DNA of 36,537 nt from Mizugakiibacter sediminis (GCF_000953855.2 NZ_DF970144.1:23862-60398), one strand, 5' to 3'. Numbered from the stretch's first letter, positions 17,870 through 26,395 are shown. Notes: a model not told the origin generated them from the letters alone. A program made the numbers and translations.

Positions 17870-17885
17870 TGGTACGGAACGTGCT
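17870..17885 (+). promoter_or_regulatory. Sigma-54 (RpoN)-type promoter of pilin gene 1
   Basis: TGGTAC-GGAAC-GTGCT fits the RpoN consensus TGGYAC-N5-TTGCW at all but one specified position, with invariant GG (17871-17872) and GC (17883-17884) at the required 10-base separation. Predicted initiation near 17896 leaves a 26-base leader containing the GGGGGA ribosome site before the ATG at 17922. PilS/PilR-RpoN control of pilA is established in Pseudomonas and xanthomonads. Confidence 0.7.
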
Positions 17886-17921
17886 GTGACACCCCGTGAC
17901 AATCCTCAGGGGGATTCCATC

Positions 17922-18377
17922 ATGGCCAAGGCCATCCAGGCCGGTTTCACGCTGATCGAGCTGATGATCGTGGTCGCGATCATCGCCATCCTCGCGGCGA
18001 TCGCGATTCCGGCGTATCAGGACTACGTCATCCGCAGCCAGGTATCCGAGGGGCTCTCGCTATCCACGGGCGCCAAGGCGGCGGTATGGGACTTTGTCGC
18101 CAATACGGGCCGTCGGCCGGGGTCCAACGCCTCAGCCGGACTGGCACAGCCGCAGTCCATCGCGGGCAAGTACGTCTCGCGAGTCGGCGTGGGATCCGAC
18201 GGCGGCGGCACCGCCGGGGTGATCCAGGTCACTTTCGGTGGCCCCAAGGCCAACAAAGCCCTTCGGGATGGACCGGCGACGCTCGAACTGTCGCCCGTGA
18301 CTCAAGCCGGCAGCATCCTGTGGGTGTGCCGCAGCACGATGCCGGGCAAGTACCTCCCTTCGGCCTGTCGATCCTGA
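17922..18377 (+). CDS. Type IV pilin 1 (PilA-like)
   Basis: The 151-residue prepilin has a short leader ending in Gly8, with cleavage before Phe9. The mature N-terminus [20 protein letters not shown] has Glu5 as in all type IVa pilins. The first 44 residues are nearly identical to pilin 2. A C-terminal disulfide loop is bounded by Cys136 and Cys149, and the last residue is Ser151 (SACRS). In some Pseudomonas pilins a C-terminal Ser is the glycan site, but equivalence here is inference. The product should be cut by PilD and assembled by PilB and PilC encoded downstream. GGGGGA lies eight bases before the ATG, and an RpoN-type promoter precedes it. Confidence 0.93.
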   Translation: MAKAIQAGFTLIELMIVVAIIAILAAIAIPAYQDYVIRSQVSEGLSLSTGAKAAVWDFVANTGRRPGSNASAGLAQPQSIAGKYVSRVGVGSDGGGTAGVIQVTFGGPKANKALRDGPATLELSPVTQAGSILWVCRSTMPGKYLPSACRS

Positions 18378-18691
18378 CCAAATGCGTCATCTCCTGCCCC
18401 AGTGCGTCAAGCGCACCCAGCGAATTCGATCCGAAAGGTTTGGCTTGCGGCACCTGTGACCGTATTCCCGAAACTCGGGTTGCATCGATCCCGTGACCCT
18501 CTGCACAATCCCAAGCACTGCAACATCCCGCCGGTGTCTGCAGCGCCGAAATGGCATGGAAGATGCTGAATTTCGGGAGAGCTTCTGGTCGTTCCTGCCG
18601 GACGGTCGAAGGGAGCGGATCTTCTGATCCGAAGGCTGGGGCTCAGGGGGCACCAAACCGGTTAGCTAGCTATCTGAAGAGAGGGACTACC
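18378..18691. other. Intergenic region between the two pilin genes
   Basis: This 314-base stretch carries no convincing gene. It holds a sigma-54-like site at 18552-18567 and a leader hairpin at 18616-18631 (CGGATC, loop TTCT, GATCCG). I see no terminator with a T tract after pilin 1, so its transcript may run into pilin 2. A GAGAGGGA ribosome site precedes the pilin 2 ATG. Confidence 0.6.
18552..18567 (+). promoter_or_regulatory. Sigma-54 (RpoN)-type promoter of pilin gene 2
   Basis: TGGCAT-GGAAG-ATGCT has the invariant GG (18553-18554) and GC (18565-18566) ten bases apart and deviates from TGGCAC-N5-TTGCA at three positions, so it is weaker than the pilin 1 site. Initiation near 18578 would give a leader of about 115 bases. 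Confidence 0.5.
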
Positions 18692-19156
18692 ATGAAGAAG
18701 ATTCAACAGGGTTTCACGCTGATCGAGCTGATGATCGTCGTGGCGATCATCGCGATCCTGGCGGCCATCGCGATCCCGGCCTACCAGGACTACGTGATCC
18801 GCTCGCAGGTGTCCGAGGGCCCGGCTCTGGCGGACGGCGCCAAGACCGCGGTCGCCGAGTTCTACACCAACACGGGTCGCCCGCCCGGCAGCAACGCGTC
18901 GGCGGGCTTGGCCAGCCCGGCGAGCATCGGCGGCAAGTACGTAGGCAGCGTCACGGTGGGTGCCAACGGCCTGCTGACCATCCACTATGGCACCAACGGC
19001 AACCCCGCCTTCGGCAATAAGGTCAACACCAAGATCAACAACAATGAACTCACCCTGTCGCCGATCACCAGCACCGGCAGCATGAACTGGGTATGCACGA
19101 CTCGCGGCCTGAGTGCCGGCGTGCCGGACAAGTACCTGCCGTCCTCCTGCCGTTGA
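18692..19156 (+). CDS. Type IV pilin 2 (PilA-like)
   Basis: The 154-residue prepilin has the leader MKKIQQG cut before Phe8, and mature Glu5 in [10 protein letters not shown]. The alpha-helical spine matches pilin 1 through SQVSEG. The two also share GSNASAGLA and GKYV in the globular part, so they arose by duplication. They differ in the beta region (pilin 2 has an Asn-rich insert, [19 protein letters not shown]) and in the disulfide loop, which is longer here (Cys135-Cys153, [19 protein letters not shown]). Unlike pilin 1 it ends in Arg, not Ser. GAGAGGGA precedes the ATG, and a strong terminator follows. Confidence 0.94.
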   Translation: MKKIQQGFTLIELMIVVAIIAILAAIAIPAYQDYVIRSQVSEGPALADGAKTAVAEFYTNTGRPPGSNASAGLASPASIGGKYVGSVTVGANGLLTIHYGTNGNPAFGNKVNTKINNNELTLSPITSTGSMNWVCTTRGLSAGVPDKYLPSSCR

Positions 19157-19183
19157 TACGCTGAGCCGTTATCACGGAGTATG

Positions 19184-19214
19184 GAAGGGCCGCCTCGCGC
19201 GGCCCTTCTTTTTT
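19184..19214 (+). terminator. Intrinsic terminator after pilin 2
   Basis: GAAGGGCCGC, loop CTCGC and GCGGCCCTTC form a perfect 10-bp GC-rich stem followed by TTTTTT (19209-19214), 27 bases beyond the pilin stop. It is the clearest terminator in the window. The next gene's ATG is only 11 bases further on, so that gene must rely on read-through or on a promoter inside the pilin region. Confidence 0.92.
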
Positions 19215-19225
19215 CCGGCCCCGCC

Positions 19226-21208
19226 ATGAACCGACGCCTCTGGATATTTCCGGCCGCGTGCCTCGTCCTGCTGGTCGCAGCCGCGTGGTGCTACCGTCCG
19301 GGCCTGTCCGGCGGCTTCCTGTTCGACGACTACGCCAACCTGCCCGCGCTCGGCGCGCAGGGCCCCATCGACAACGCGGCGGCGTTCTGGCGCTACGTCA
19401 CCTCGGGCGTCAACGATCCGGTCGGCCGCCCATTGGCCCTGTTGAGCTTCCTGGTCGATGCGCGCGACTGGCCGGCGGACCCGGCGCCTTTCCTGCGCAC
19501 CAACGTGTTGCTCCATCTGCTCAACGGCGTGCTGTTGGCGCTGTTGCTGCGACGCCTCGGGCGCCTGGCCGGTCATGCGCCCGCGCGCGCGGATCTCGCC
19601 GCGGCCCTCGGCGCCGCCCTGTGGCTGCTGCATCCGCTGTTCGTCTCGACCACGCTGTACATTGTCCAACGCGAGGCCATTCTGCCCGCCACGACAACAC
19701 TGCTGGGCCTGCTGGCCTGGCTGTACGGGCGCGAGCGGTTGCAGCGCGGTCATGCCTTCACGGGCGCAATTTGGGTGGGACTTGGACTGGGCGGCTGCAC
19801 GCTTCTCGGCGTGCTCGCAAAGGCCAACGGCGCCTTGTTGCCGCTCTACGCGCTTCTGATCGAGGGGGTGTTGCTCGCCCCGACGCAACCGATGGCGGCG
19901 GCCGGGCGACGGACGTACCGGGCGTGCATGGCGTGCCTGGCCGTGCTGCCTTCCGTTCTCCTCGCGGCCTACCTGGCCTGGGCGGGCGTCCAGGGCATCG
20001 TCCACGGCATCGGCGACCACCGACCCTGGACGCTGGGCCAACGTCTGATCACCGAGCCGCGCATCTTGATCGATTACCTCGGCCTGCTCTGGCTGCCGCG
20101 GCCGTTCACGTCCGGCCTGTTCAACGACCAGTACCACGCATCGACCGGTCTGCTGTCGCCACCGATCACCCTGCTCGCCCTCCTGGCGGTGGCGGCGCTG
20201 CTGGCGCTCGCATGGCGGCTGCGCCGCCGCCAGCCCACGCTCGCCCTGGCGATCGCATTCTTCTTCGCAGGCCATCTGGTCGAGTCCACCACCATCGCGC
20301 TGGAGCTCTACTTCGAGCACCGCAACTACGTGCCGTCTCTGCTGATGTTCTGGCCGCTGGCGCTGTGGCTGTCGGACGAAGGCGCCACACGGCTCGCGCG
20401 CCGCACGCTGGCCGCCGTATTGCTGGTCGGACTCGCGTTGATGACCCACGCAGGCGCATCGCTGTGGGGCAACCAGGTGGACCAGGCGTTGCTGTGGGCG
20501 CGGCTCAATCCCGATTCCCCGCGCGCGCAGGCCTTCGCGGCGCAGGCGGAACTGCAAAGAGGCCGCCCCGATCTCGCGATCGCGCGCCTGGAGCCCGCCC
20601 TGCGTCGCCATCCGGACGAGGTGCAGCTCGCGCTCAACCTGGTCGCCGCCCGCTGCGCCGCAGGGGGTGTCGGCGCCGACGACCTGCGCGCCGCGGATAC
20701 CGCGCTGCGCACCACCCGCAACCCGGGCAGCCTGCTGCTGAGCTGGTTCGAGCGGGGCATCGGCGCGACACAGGCGGGCACGTGTCCGGGACTCGACCTC
20801 GCCGCGCTAGATGGGCTGCTCGACGCCGGCCTCGCCAACGCCTACCTGACCCGTCCGTTCGGCCCGCACCAGGACTTGCTCCACCTCAAGGGCGAGCTGG
20901 CGCTCGCCCGGCACGACGGTCCGCAGGCGCTGGCCTGGTTCGACCGCGCCCTGGCCCTCAATCCGCGTGCCGAAGTGGCGTTGAAACAAGCTGCCATGTT
21001 CGGCACCGCGCGGATGCCGCATCTCGGCCTCGAGCATCTCGACTACTATGCAGGCCTGAAGAACCGGGCCGCCCCGCCGGGTCCAGGGATGCCGCAGCTG
21101 CACGCGTGGGTGCTGGAACGCCAGCGCTACTGGGAGCACGAACTGGCACGCATGCGCACCAACCTGCGGGAAGATGCCCTCGCGGCATCGCGTGCCGCCC
21201 CCCACTGA
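19226..21208 (+). CDS. GT-C-type membrane glycosyltransferase-like protein with TPR-like C-terminus, copy A
   Basis: The 660-residue protein has a polytopic N-terminal two thirds and a soluble C-terminal helical-repeat region (about residues 430-640; AQAELQRGRPDLAIARLEPALRRHPDE and LALARHDGPQALAWFDRALALNP are TPR-like). The first external loop has the acidic pair of GT-C enzymes (SGGFLFDDYAN, Asp34/Asp35). GRPLALLSF, NVLLHLLNGVLLALLLRRL and FEHRNYVPSLL follow, resembling TMTC/PMT-type protein O-glycosyltransferases. Such enzymes take sugar from a polyprenyl-phosphate donor outside the membrane. Location straight after the pilins suggests a pilin acceptor, which is inference. No clear ribosome site precedes the ATG. 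It could instead act on another surface protein or glycan. Confidence 0.72.
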   Translation: MNRRLWIFPAACLVLLVAAAWCYRPGLSGGFLFDDYANLPALGAQGPIDNAAAFWRYVTSGVNDPVGRPLALLSFLVDARDWPADPAPFLRTNVLLHLLNGVLLALLLRRLGRLAGHAPARADLAAALGAALWLLHPLFVSTTLYIVQREAILPATTTLLGLLAWLYGRERLQRGHAFTGAIWVGLGLGGCTLLGVLAKANGALLPLYALLIEGVLLAPTQPMAAAGRRTYRACMACLAVLPSVLLAAYLAWAGVQGIVHGIGDHRPWTLGQRLITEPRILIDYLGLLWLPRPFTSGLFNDQYHASTGLLSPPITLLALLAVAALLALAWRLRRRQPTLALAIAFFFAGHLVESTTIALELYFEHRNYVPSLLMFWPLALWLSDEGATRLARRTLAAVLLVGLALMTHAGASLWGNQVDQALLWARLNPDSPRAQAFAAQAELQRGRPDLAIARLEPALRRHPDEVQLALNLVAARCAAGGVGADDLRAADTALRTTRNPGSLLLSWFERGIGATQAGTCPGLDLAALDGLLDAGLANAYLTRPFGPHQDLLHLKGELALARHDGPQALAWFDRALALNPRAEVALKQAAMFGTARMPHLGLEHLDYYAGLKNRAAPPGPGMPQLHAWVLERQRYWEHELARMRTNLREDALAASRAAPH

Positions 21209-21221
21209 AGAAACCGAGTCG

Positions 21222-23144
21222 ATGCGTCTGAGCTTGTCGCGGACCCACCCCTTGTTCTGGCTGGCGATCGCCCTGCTGGCGACCACGGCCGCCTATCTCC
21301 CGGCGCTGCAGGGCGGTTACCTGTTCGACGATTTCCCCAACATCGTCGACAACGCGGCGCTGCAACCGAAAGACGCCTCCGTGGCGAGCCTGGTGCGCGC
21401 CGCGCTGTCCTCGCCGTCGAGCAAATTAAAGCGCCCGCTCACGTCGCTGACCTTCGCCGCCAACTACCTCGTCGGGGGGCTGGACCCGTTCGGCATGAAA
21501 CTGGTCAACCTGGGCATCCACCTGCTCAACGGCTTGCTGTTCTTCCTGCTGGCGCGGCAGCTGCTCGCGCTCGCTCCCGCACAAGCGATGGACAGCCCGC
21601 GACGGCGCGACTTCCTTGCGGTGCTGATCGCCGCAGCATGGATGGTGTTGCCGATCAACCTGACCGCCGTGGCCTACGTCGTGCAGCGCATGGAGAGCCT
21701 GGCCAACCTGTTCGTGGTCGGCGGGCTGCTCGTCTACTTGGCAGGGCGCCGCCGCATGCTCGCCGGCGCACGCGCCTCGGGCCTGACGTTGTGCACGGGC
21801 GCCTTGGTTTTGGGCACCGGCCTCGGCCTGCTGGCCAAGGAAACCGCCGTGCTGCTGCCGCTGTACGCGTTCCTGGTCGAGTGGGCGCTGCTGCGCTGGC
21901 GTGGCACGCAGGGCCGCACGGATGTCGCGCTGTGGGGCATGTACGCCGCCCTTCTGTTCGTGCCGATGGTGCTCGGGCTGATTTGGCTGCTGCCCGGCCT
22001 GCTGCAGCCGGGCACCTGGGCGGCGCGCGACTTCACCCTCGGCGAGCGGCTGCTCAGCGAGGCACGGATCGTCGTCGACTACGTGCGCTGGACGTTGCTG
22101 CCGACGCCGCACGCGCTGTCCTTCTATCACGACGACTACCGCGTCTCGACCGGCCTGCTGAGCCCGTGGACCACGCTGCCGGCCGTGCTCGGCATCGTCG
22201 CGCTGGTCGCGTTCACGGTGGCGATGCGCAAGCGCGCGCCGCTGTTCGCGCTCGGACTCGCGCTGTTCCTGGGTGCGCAGACGCTCACGGCGACGATCCT
22301 GCCGCTCGAATTGGTCTACGAGCATCGCAACTACTTCGCCAGCTTCGGACTGATGCTTGCGGTCCTGCCGTGGCTCGCCGGCTCCGAAGCACCCATGCCG
22401 CTGGCGCGGCGCACCCTGCTCACCGGCCTGCTGCTGCTGTGGGGGGCGCAGACCGCGTTGACTGCTTACGCCTGGGGCAATCCCTTGCGACTTGCGCAAG
22501 ACCTCGCCCTGCGCGCGCCCGACTCGCCTCGCGCGCAGTACGAGCTCGGCCGCACCTACGTCGTGCTGTCGAACTACGATCCGGACTCGCCCTTCACCCG
22601 GCTTGCCTACGCCCCGCTGGAACGCGCGATGGCGCTGCCAGGCTCATCGATCCTGCCCGAGCAGGCGCTGATCATGGTCAACGCCCGCCTGCACCGCCCC
22701 ATCGAGCCGGCCTGGTGGGACAGCATGGTCGCCAAACTGAAGGCGCATCCGCCGGGCGTACAGGACGAGAGCTCCCTGGCCGCCCTGACCCAGTGCGCGC
22801 GCCAACTGCTGTGCGACCTTCCGCGCGACCGCATGCTGGAGGCCTTCCTGGCGGCGCTTTCACACACACGCCCAAGTGCGCGGTTGCTGTCGATCTATGC
22901 CGACTACGCATGGAACGTCCTGGAAGATCGCGAGCTTGGAATGAAAGCCGCCCGCGAAGCCATCGCCGCAGCTCCCTCGGAGCCGGCTTACCGCATCACG
23001 CTCGTCAAGATGCAATTGGTGGTCGGCGACACGGAAGAGGCCGCCGAGGGTATCGCGAAACTGCACGAGATGAATGTCGGCGGTGCGCTCGACTACGCAC
23101 TGGACCCCTTGGACAAGTCGACCCGTGCCGATCCCAAAAAGTGA
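21222..23144 (+). CDS. GT-C-type membrane glycosyltransferase-like protein with helical-repeat C-terminus, copy B
   Basis: This 640-residue paralogue of copy A begins 13 bases after it. Shared landmarks in the same order are GGYLFDDFPNI (Asp36/Asp37), KRPLTSLTFAANYL, GIHLLNGLLFFLLARQLL, LAKETAVLLPLYAFLVEW, STGLLSPWTTLP, and ELVYEHRNYFASFG; the repeat region begins at APDSPRAQYELGRTY. About 11-12 transmembrane segments precede a soluble tail of roughly 210 residues that has diverged strongly from that of copy A. This is what is expected if the catalytic core is kept while the acceptor- or partner-binding tail specialises. An alternative ATG at 21174 would overlap copy A; 21222 gives a more usual N-terminus. 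Enzymatic function is inferred. Confidence 0.72.
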   Translation: MRLSLSRTHPLFWLAIALLATTAAYLPALQGGYLFDDFPNIVDNAALQPKDASVASLVRAALSSPSSKLKRPLTSLTFAANYLVGGLDPFGMKLVNLGIHLLNGLLFFLLARQLLALAPAQAMDSPRRRDFLAVLIAAAWMVLPINLTAVAYVVQRMESLANLFVVGGLLVYLAGRRRMLAGARASGLTLCTGALVLGTGLGLLAKETAVLLPLYAFLVEWALLRWRGTQGRTDVALWGMYAALLFVPMVLGLIWLLPGLLQPGTWAARDFTLGERLLSEARIVVDYVRWTLLPTPHALSFYHDDYRVSTGLLSPWTTLPAVLGIVALVAFTVAMRKRAPLFALGLALFLGAQTLTATILPLELVYEHRNYFASFGLMLAVLPWLAGSEAPMPLARRTLLTGLLLLWGAQTALTAYAWGNPLRLAQDLALRAPDSPRAQYELGRTYVVLSNYDPDSPFTRLAYAPLERAMALPGSSILPEQALIMVNARLHRPIEPAWWDSMVAKLKAHPPGVQDESSLAALTQCARQLLCDLPRDRMLEAFLAALSHTRPSARLLSIYADYAWNVLEDRELGMKAAREAIAAAPSEPAYRITLVKMQLVVGDTEEAAEGIAKLHEMNVGGALDYALDPLDKSTRADPKK

Positions 23145-23232
23145 CTCGCATTGGCGCGGTCGCCGCCCTATCGTCGCCAAGCGCCGGCGCGCATCCAAGG
23201 GAGCGGCACTGTCGCGCTCCTGAGTACGCGAA

Positions 23233-24255
23233 TCATTCGATGCCGTGCGCACGCGACATCACACGCGCATAAAGCGCTAGATACTTCTCGCGAGCAAGCG
23301 CAGCACCAAAGCGGCGCGACGCCCTGGCATGACCGGCCTCGCCCATTTTCTGGGCTATGGCCGGGCTCTCGATGAGCTCGTGGCACGCCGCCGCGACACC
23401 CCCGACATCCTCGCATGGCAAGAGCATGCCGGTTGTGCCGTTCACGACAACATCGCGGAGACCCGGAACGTCGAACGCGACCACAGGCTTAGCGCAGGCC
23501 ATGGCCTCCAGTGCCGTGTAGCCAAATCCTTCGTATCTGCTCAGGCTCACGACGACATCCGATGCCTGGTAGAGCGACGCCAGTTCGGCTTCGGCCAAGC
23601 CGCTCCAGAACTGTATGCCCCGCCCGTCAAGGTAGGCCCCATCCTTGGCCGTGGCGCGCAACCCTGCCACGACGTGGAGCTCGATGCGGCGATCAAGGCA
23701 TTCCCTGAACGCGGGCAGCAGATCCCAGCCTTTCCGGCGCGAGCGGTTGCCGACGATCAGCACTCGCGGTGCACCGGCGCGTCGGCGCTCCGCCGGCACA
23801 AAAAGCGTGCTGTCGAGCCAGGCATCGATCACGTCAATTCCGTGGATGCCGAACTCAGCGCCTACTTCTCTGGCGGTAGATTCGCTGATGGCGACCACAG
23901 CACTTGCCTTCGAAAGCGATCGCTCCTCGAAACCGCCGATCCAGTGGTCGTGGTAAACCGACTGCAACCAGCTCTTCCATAGCGGATAGCCGCGCCCACG
24001 CACGCAATGGTAGAACGTCGCCACTAGCGGTATGTGCTTCCGAGCCAGTGCGAACGCATGCCAGCTCGACGCATGCACAACATCGACGTCCTCCGGGGCC
24101 CTGATCCCGGATAGGAGCGAGGGCCACAACTCGAAGTGGCGCGGAAACCACTGCACAAGAGGCTGCACGCCTGCGCTCTTCAACAAGGCTGCAAGACGCT
24201 CGACGTAGACATCGCTTCCGCTACCGGCGCGAATGGCGGGTAACCAGACCCTCAT
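23233..24255 (-). CDS. Glycosyltransferase family 4 protein
   Basis: The 340-residue GT-B enzyme is probably a retaining sugar transferase acting on the cytoplasmic face. The N-terminal half has MRVWLPAIRAGSGSDVYVERL and VDVVHASSWHAF. The C-terminal donor domain has VLIVGNRSRRKGWDLL and the E-x7-E box YEGFGYTALEAMACAKPVV, then LPCEDVGGVAAAC. Donor and acceptor cannot be read from sequence. It is the last gene of the minus-strand glycan operon and overlaps the preceding gene by four bases (ATGA). It converges on GT-C copy B across 88 bases that hold no T-tailed terminator. Base composition is visibly less GC-rich than the rml and pil genes. Confidence 0.88.
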   Translation of the reverse strand: MRVWLPAIRAGSGSDVYVERLAALLKSAGVQPLVQWFPRHFELWPSLLSGIRAPEDVDVVHASSWHAFALARKHIPLVATFYHCVRGRGYPLWKSWLQSVYHDHWIGGFEERSLSKASAVVAISESTAREVGAEFGIHGIDVIDAWLDSTLFVPAERRRAGAPRVLIVGNRSRRKGWDLLPAFRECLDRRIELHVVAGLRATAKDGAYLDGRGIQFWSGLAEAELASLYQASDVVVSLSRYEGFGYTALEAMACAKPVVAFDVPGLRDVVVNGTTGMLLPCEDVGGVAAACHELIESPAIAQKMGEAGHARASRRFGAALAREKYLALYARVMSRAHGIE

Positions 24256-25322
24256 GCGCGTGACGCCCTCGATACAGCGCTCTCAAAGGCTTCGAGCATC
24301 ACGCTCGCCGTGCCGTGCCAAGTGAAGGTCGAAACAGGCTTGGGGCGCGGCCCGGCCAACGCCTTCAGGATGCCTTCCGCGATACCCTCCACGTCGGGTT
24401 GCACGAAGATGCCCGTACTGCCGGCAGCTTCGCGGAGTTCAGGAATGTCGGTGGCGACCACGCGCGTGCCGAAGGCTGCCGCCTCGGCGGCAGGCAAACC
24501 GAAGCCCTCGTAGATCGAGGGTTGTACCAGCGCGTCCGCATGCGCGAACAGCGCTGCCATCGCTTCGTCCGCGACATAGCCGAGCTCCCTCAGCCATCCG
24601 GGCGGCTTGCCTTCGAAGTCGGGAAAACCCGCACCCCAACCCCGCGCGCCGGCAATAACGAGCAGGTGCCCGGGGATTTCGCCCCGCGCCTTGAGCGATG
24701 CCACCGCACGAACGAGGCTGACCAGGTTCTTACGCGGCTCCCGCGTGGCGGCACAAAACAGGTATGGTTCGGCAAAAGGCCGTTCGGATATCGATGCGCC
24801 TTCCACGCTGCTCCAGCGTGCACCAGGAGTGGCGATGAGATCGGTCGTCCGCCCGATATGTCTATGCAATCTGGACGCAGTCCCGCGCGAGATCGCGACG
24901 ACTTCGTCGGCGCGCAGCACATCCGAGGCGAACCACCGCTTGTACGCGAACCGATTTACGATCGGCATCGTTTCCGGGACGAGCAGGTGGTTGAGATCAT
25001 AGACGGTCGTCACGCTGGGACAGTTCAGCGTTGGCAGCAGCGTTCCAGCCGCCCAGAACACGTCGATACCGTCTCGTATGGCCAATTCCCCGAGCCGCGC
25101 CTTGACCCATAGCAACCCGGGCATGCGTCGGTACAGCGGGTTCGGTTCAGCGCTGCTATGCCAGCGGCCGCTCGGCAAAGGAAGGTGGACGGGGGTTCGC
25201 GAATAGAGAAACCATTCCCATCCGGGCCGCATCCCATACAGCTCCCAAAGCGTTTCCCGCACGTACCTGCCGATCCCTGTGAGCTGTCCGGTCAGGCATC
25301 GCGCATCCACGCCGACTCTCAT
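24252..25322 (-). CDS. Glycosyltransferase family 4 protein
   Basis: The 356-residue GT-B enzyme begins MRVGVDARCLTGQLTGIGRYV, the typical start of the GT4 subgroup that includes mannosyl- and rhamnosyltransferases of O-antigen loci. TVYDLNHLLVPE, FCAATREPRKNLVSLVRA and the E-x7-E box YEGFGLPAAEAAAFGTRVVATD follow. A longer in-frame reading upstream was rejected because the ATG at 25322 overlaps the methyltransferase stop by ATGA and gives the canonical N-terminus. Specificity is unknown. A dTDP-rhamnose donor is possible given the neighbouring rml operon. Confidence 0.88.
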   Translation of the reverse strand: MRVGVDARCLTGQLTGIGRYVRETLWELYGMRPGWEWFLYSRTPVHLPLPSGRWHSSAEPNPLYRRMPGLLWVKARLGELAIRDGIDVFWAAGTLLPTLNCPSVTTVYDLNHLLVPETMPIVNRFAYKRWFASDVLRADEVVAISRGTASRLHRHIGRTTDLIATPGARWSSVEGASISERPFAEPYLFCAATREPRKNLVSLVRAVASLKARGEIPGHLLVIAGARGWGAGFPDFEGKPPGWLRELGYVADEAMAALFAHADALVQPSIYEGFGLPAAEAAAFGTRVVATDIPELREAAGSTGIFVQPDVEGIAEGILKALAGPRPKPVSTFTWHGTASVMLEAFESAVSRASRA

Positions 25323-26395
25323 GGCTGCACATCCTGTCCGGCAGGTTTGTGCACCTCCACGACGAGCTCGTCCCCGAAGCGGGGGTCGACCCAAGCCGCG
25401 CATTCAAGTGCGCCGGCAAGCAGGACGTGCCACCACCGCAGCGCAGGCTTCCCCTCACGCACGCCATGCGCCCTCAACCGCTCGCTTTGCGCGATGGCCC
25501 ACTGGATATGCCAGCCGCGCCGACGAAAGCGCGTCGTCCGTCCGAGCGTAGACTCGATGAGTTGACGCAACGACGCCTTGCTGAACAAGTACAGGTGGCG
25601 CGGCACTTCCCATTTGTCCCACCATCTTCCCTCAAATGCGCGCACCGGCGAGTCGACGTTGGGCGTGCAGATCCAGAGTTTTCCACCTGGCGCCACGCGA
25701 TCGTACAGCTGCGCGATGAAAGCGGCGGGATCGTGCACGTGTTCGATGACATGGCTCGCCGTTACCAGATCGTAGAGGTTCGACGCATGCGAGTCGTCCT
25801 GCAGCGATCCAAGCATCACGTCCACCCCTTGCGCGCGCGCAACTGCGACCGCTTGCGCATCGCTGTCGATGCCACGCACTGTCCAGCCCGCTCTACGCAT
25901 GCGCTGCAGGAAGTCTCCGTTGCCACAGCCGACGTCCAACACACTGCAGCCGCTGCCCGCCGTCGCGTGCCGCATCTGGAAGTCCCACTCCTGACGAAGA
26001 GGTGGAGGCAGGAGATACATCAATAGCGCGAGCAGCTGCGAGCGTTCGTTGGTGTCAAGGCCATATCTTCGAGCCAGATAGGCATCCCGCGCGCGCTGCA
26101 ATAGCCCCCTCAACCCGCGTGCCCTTGCACGATTGGCCGGCGGCTCATGGGTTTCGTAACGGCCGTAGGCAAGTCCGATGTGCCGTGCGTCGATGCGCGG
26201 CGTCAGATAGCCGGTCCGGCACTCGTTGCAGCGCACGAACGACCAGCGTCCGCCAACCACTCGGTAGTTCAGATCGGTCAACCCCGTCGCCAGCAACGAG
26301 CGCTCGTGTGAATTGCACACGGGGCAGGTCTTCACCTGTTCGAGCCACTCGTCACGAACGTGCACCATGATTTCTGTGCCGCACCCCACCTTCAT
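25319..26395 (-). CDS. Class I SAM-dependent methyltransferase with N-terminal zinc ribbon
   Basis: The 358-residue protein has an N-terminal CPVCNSHE...CNECRTGYLTPR pair of CxxC motifs (about residues 23-65), a probable zinc ribbon. A Rossmann methyltransferase domain follows with motif I VLDVGCGNGDFL, GIDSDAQAVAVAR, and post-motif VTASHVIEHVHDPAAFI, then TPNVDSPVRAFEGRWWDKWEVPRHL. Proteins of this layout occur in polysaccharide loci, where they are thought to methylate sugars or act on nucleotide sugars; the substrate here is unknown. The ATG at 26395 overlaps the flippase stop by ATGA. A start nine residues later (MVHVRDEW) is also possible. Confidence 0.88.
   Translation of the reverse strand: MKVGCGTEIMVHVRDEWLEQVKTCPVCNSHERSLLATGLTDLNYRVVGGRWSFVRCNECRTGYLTPRIDARHIGLAYGRYETHEPPANRARARGLRGLLQRARDAYLARRYGLDTNERSQLLALLMYLLPPPLRQEWDFQMRHATAGSGCSVLDVGCGNGDFLQRMRRAGWTVRGIDSDAQAVAVARAQGVDVMLGSLQDDSHASNLYDLVTASHVIEHVHDPAAFIAQLYDRVAPGGKLWICTPNVDSPVRAFEGRWWDKWEVPRHLYLFSKASLRQLIESTLGRTTRFRRRGWHIQWAIAQSERLRAHGVREGKPALRWWHVLLAGALECAAWVDPRFGDELVVEVHKPAGQDVQP

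Noticed and set aside
19226-23144. TfpO/PglL-type oligosaccharyltransferase or O-antigen ligase (Wzy_C)
   Set aside because: I do not see the Wzy_C loop pattern; the DD first loop, EHRNY and C-terminal TPR fit GT-C/TMTC-like proteins better.
23190-23221. Terminator between GT-C copy B and the GT4 gene (GGAGCG / CGCTCC)
   Set aside because: Only a 6-bp stem with a 9-base loop and no T run on either strand.
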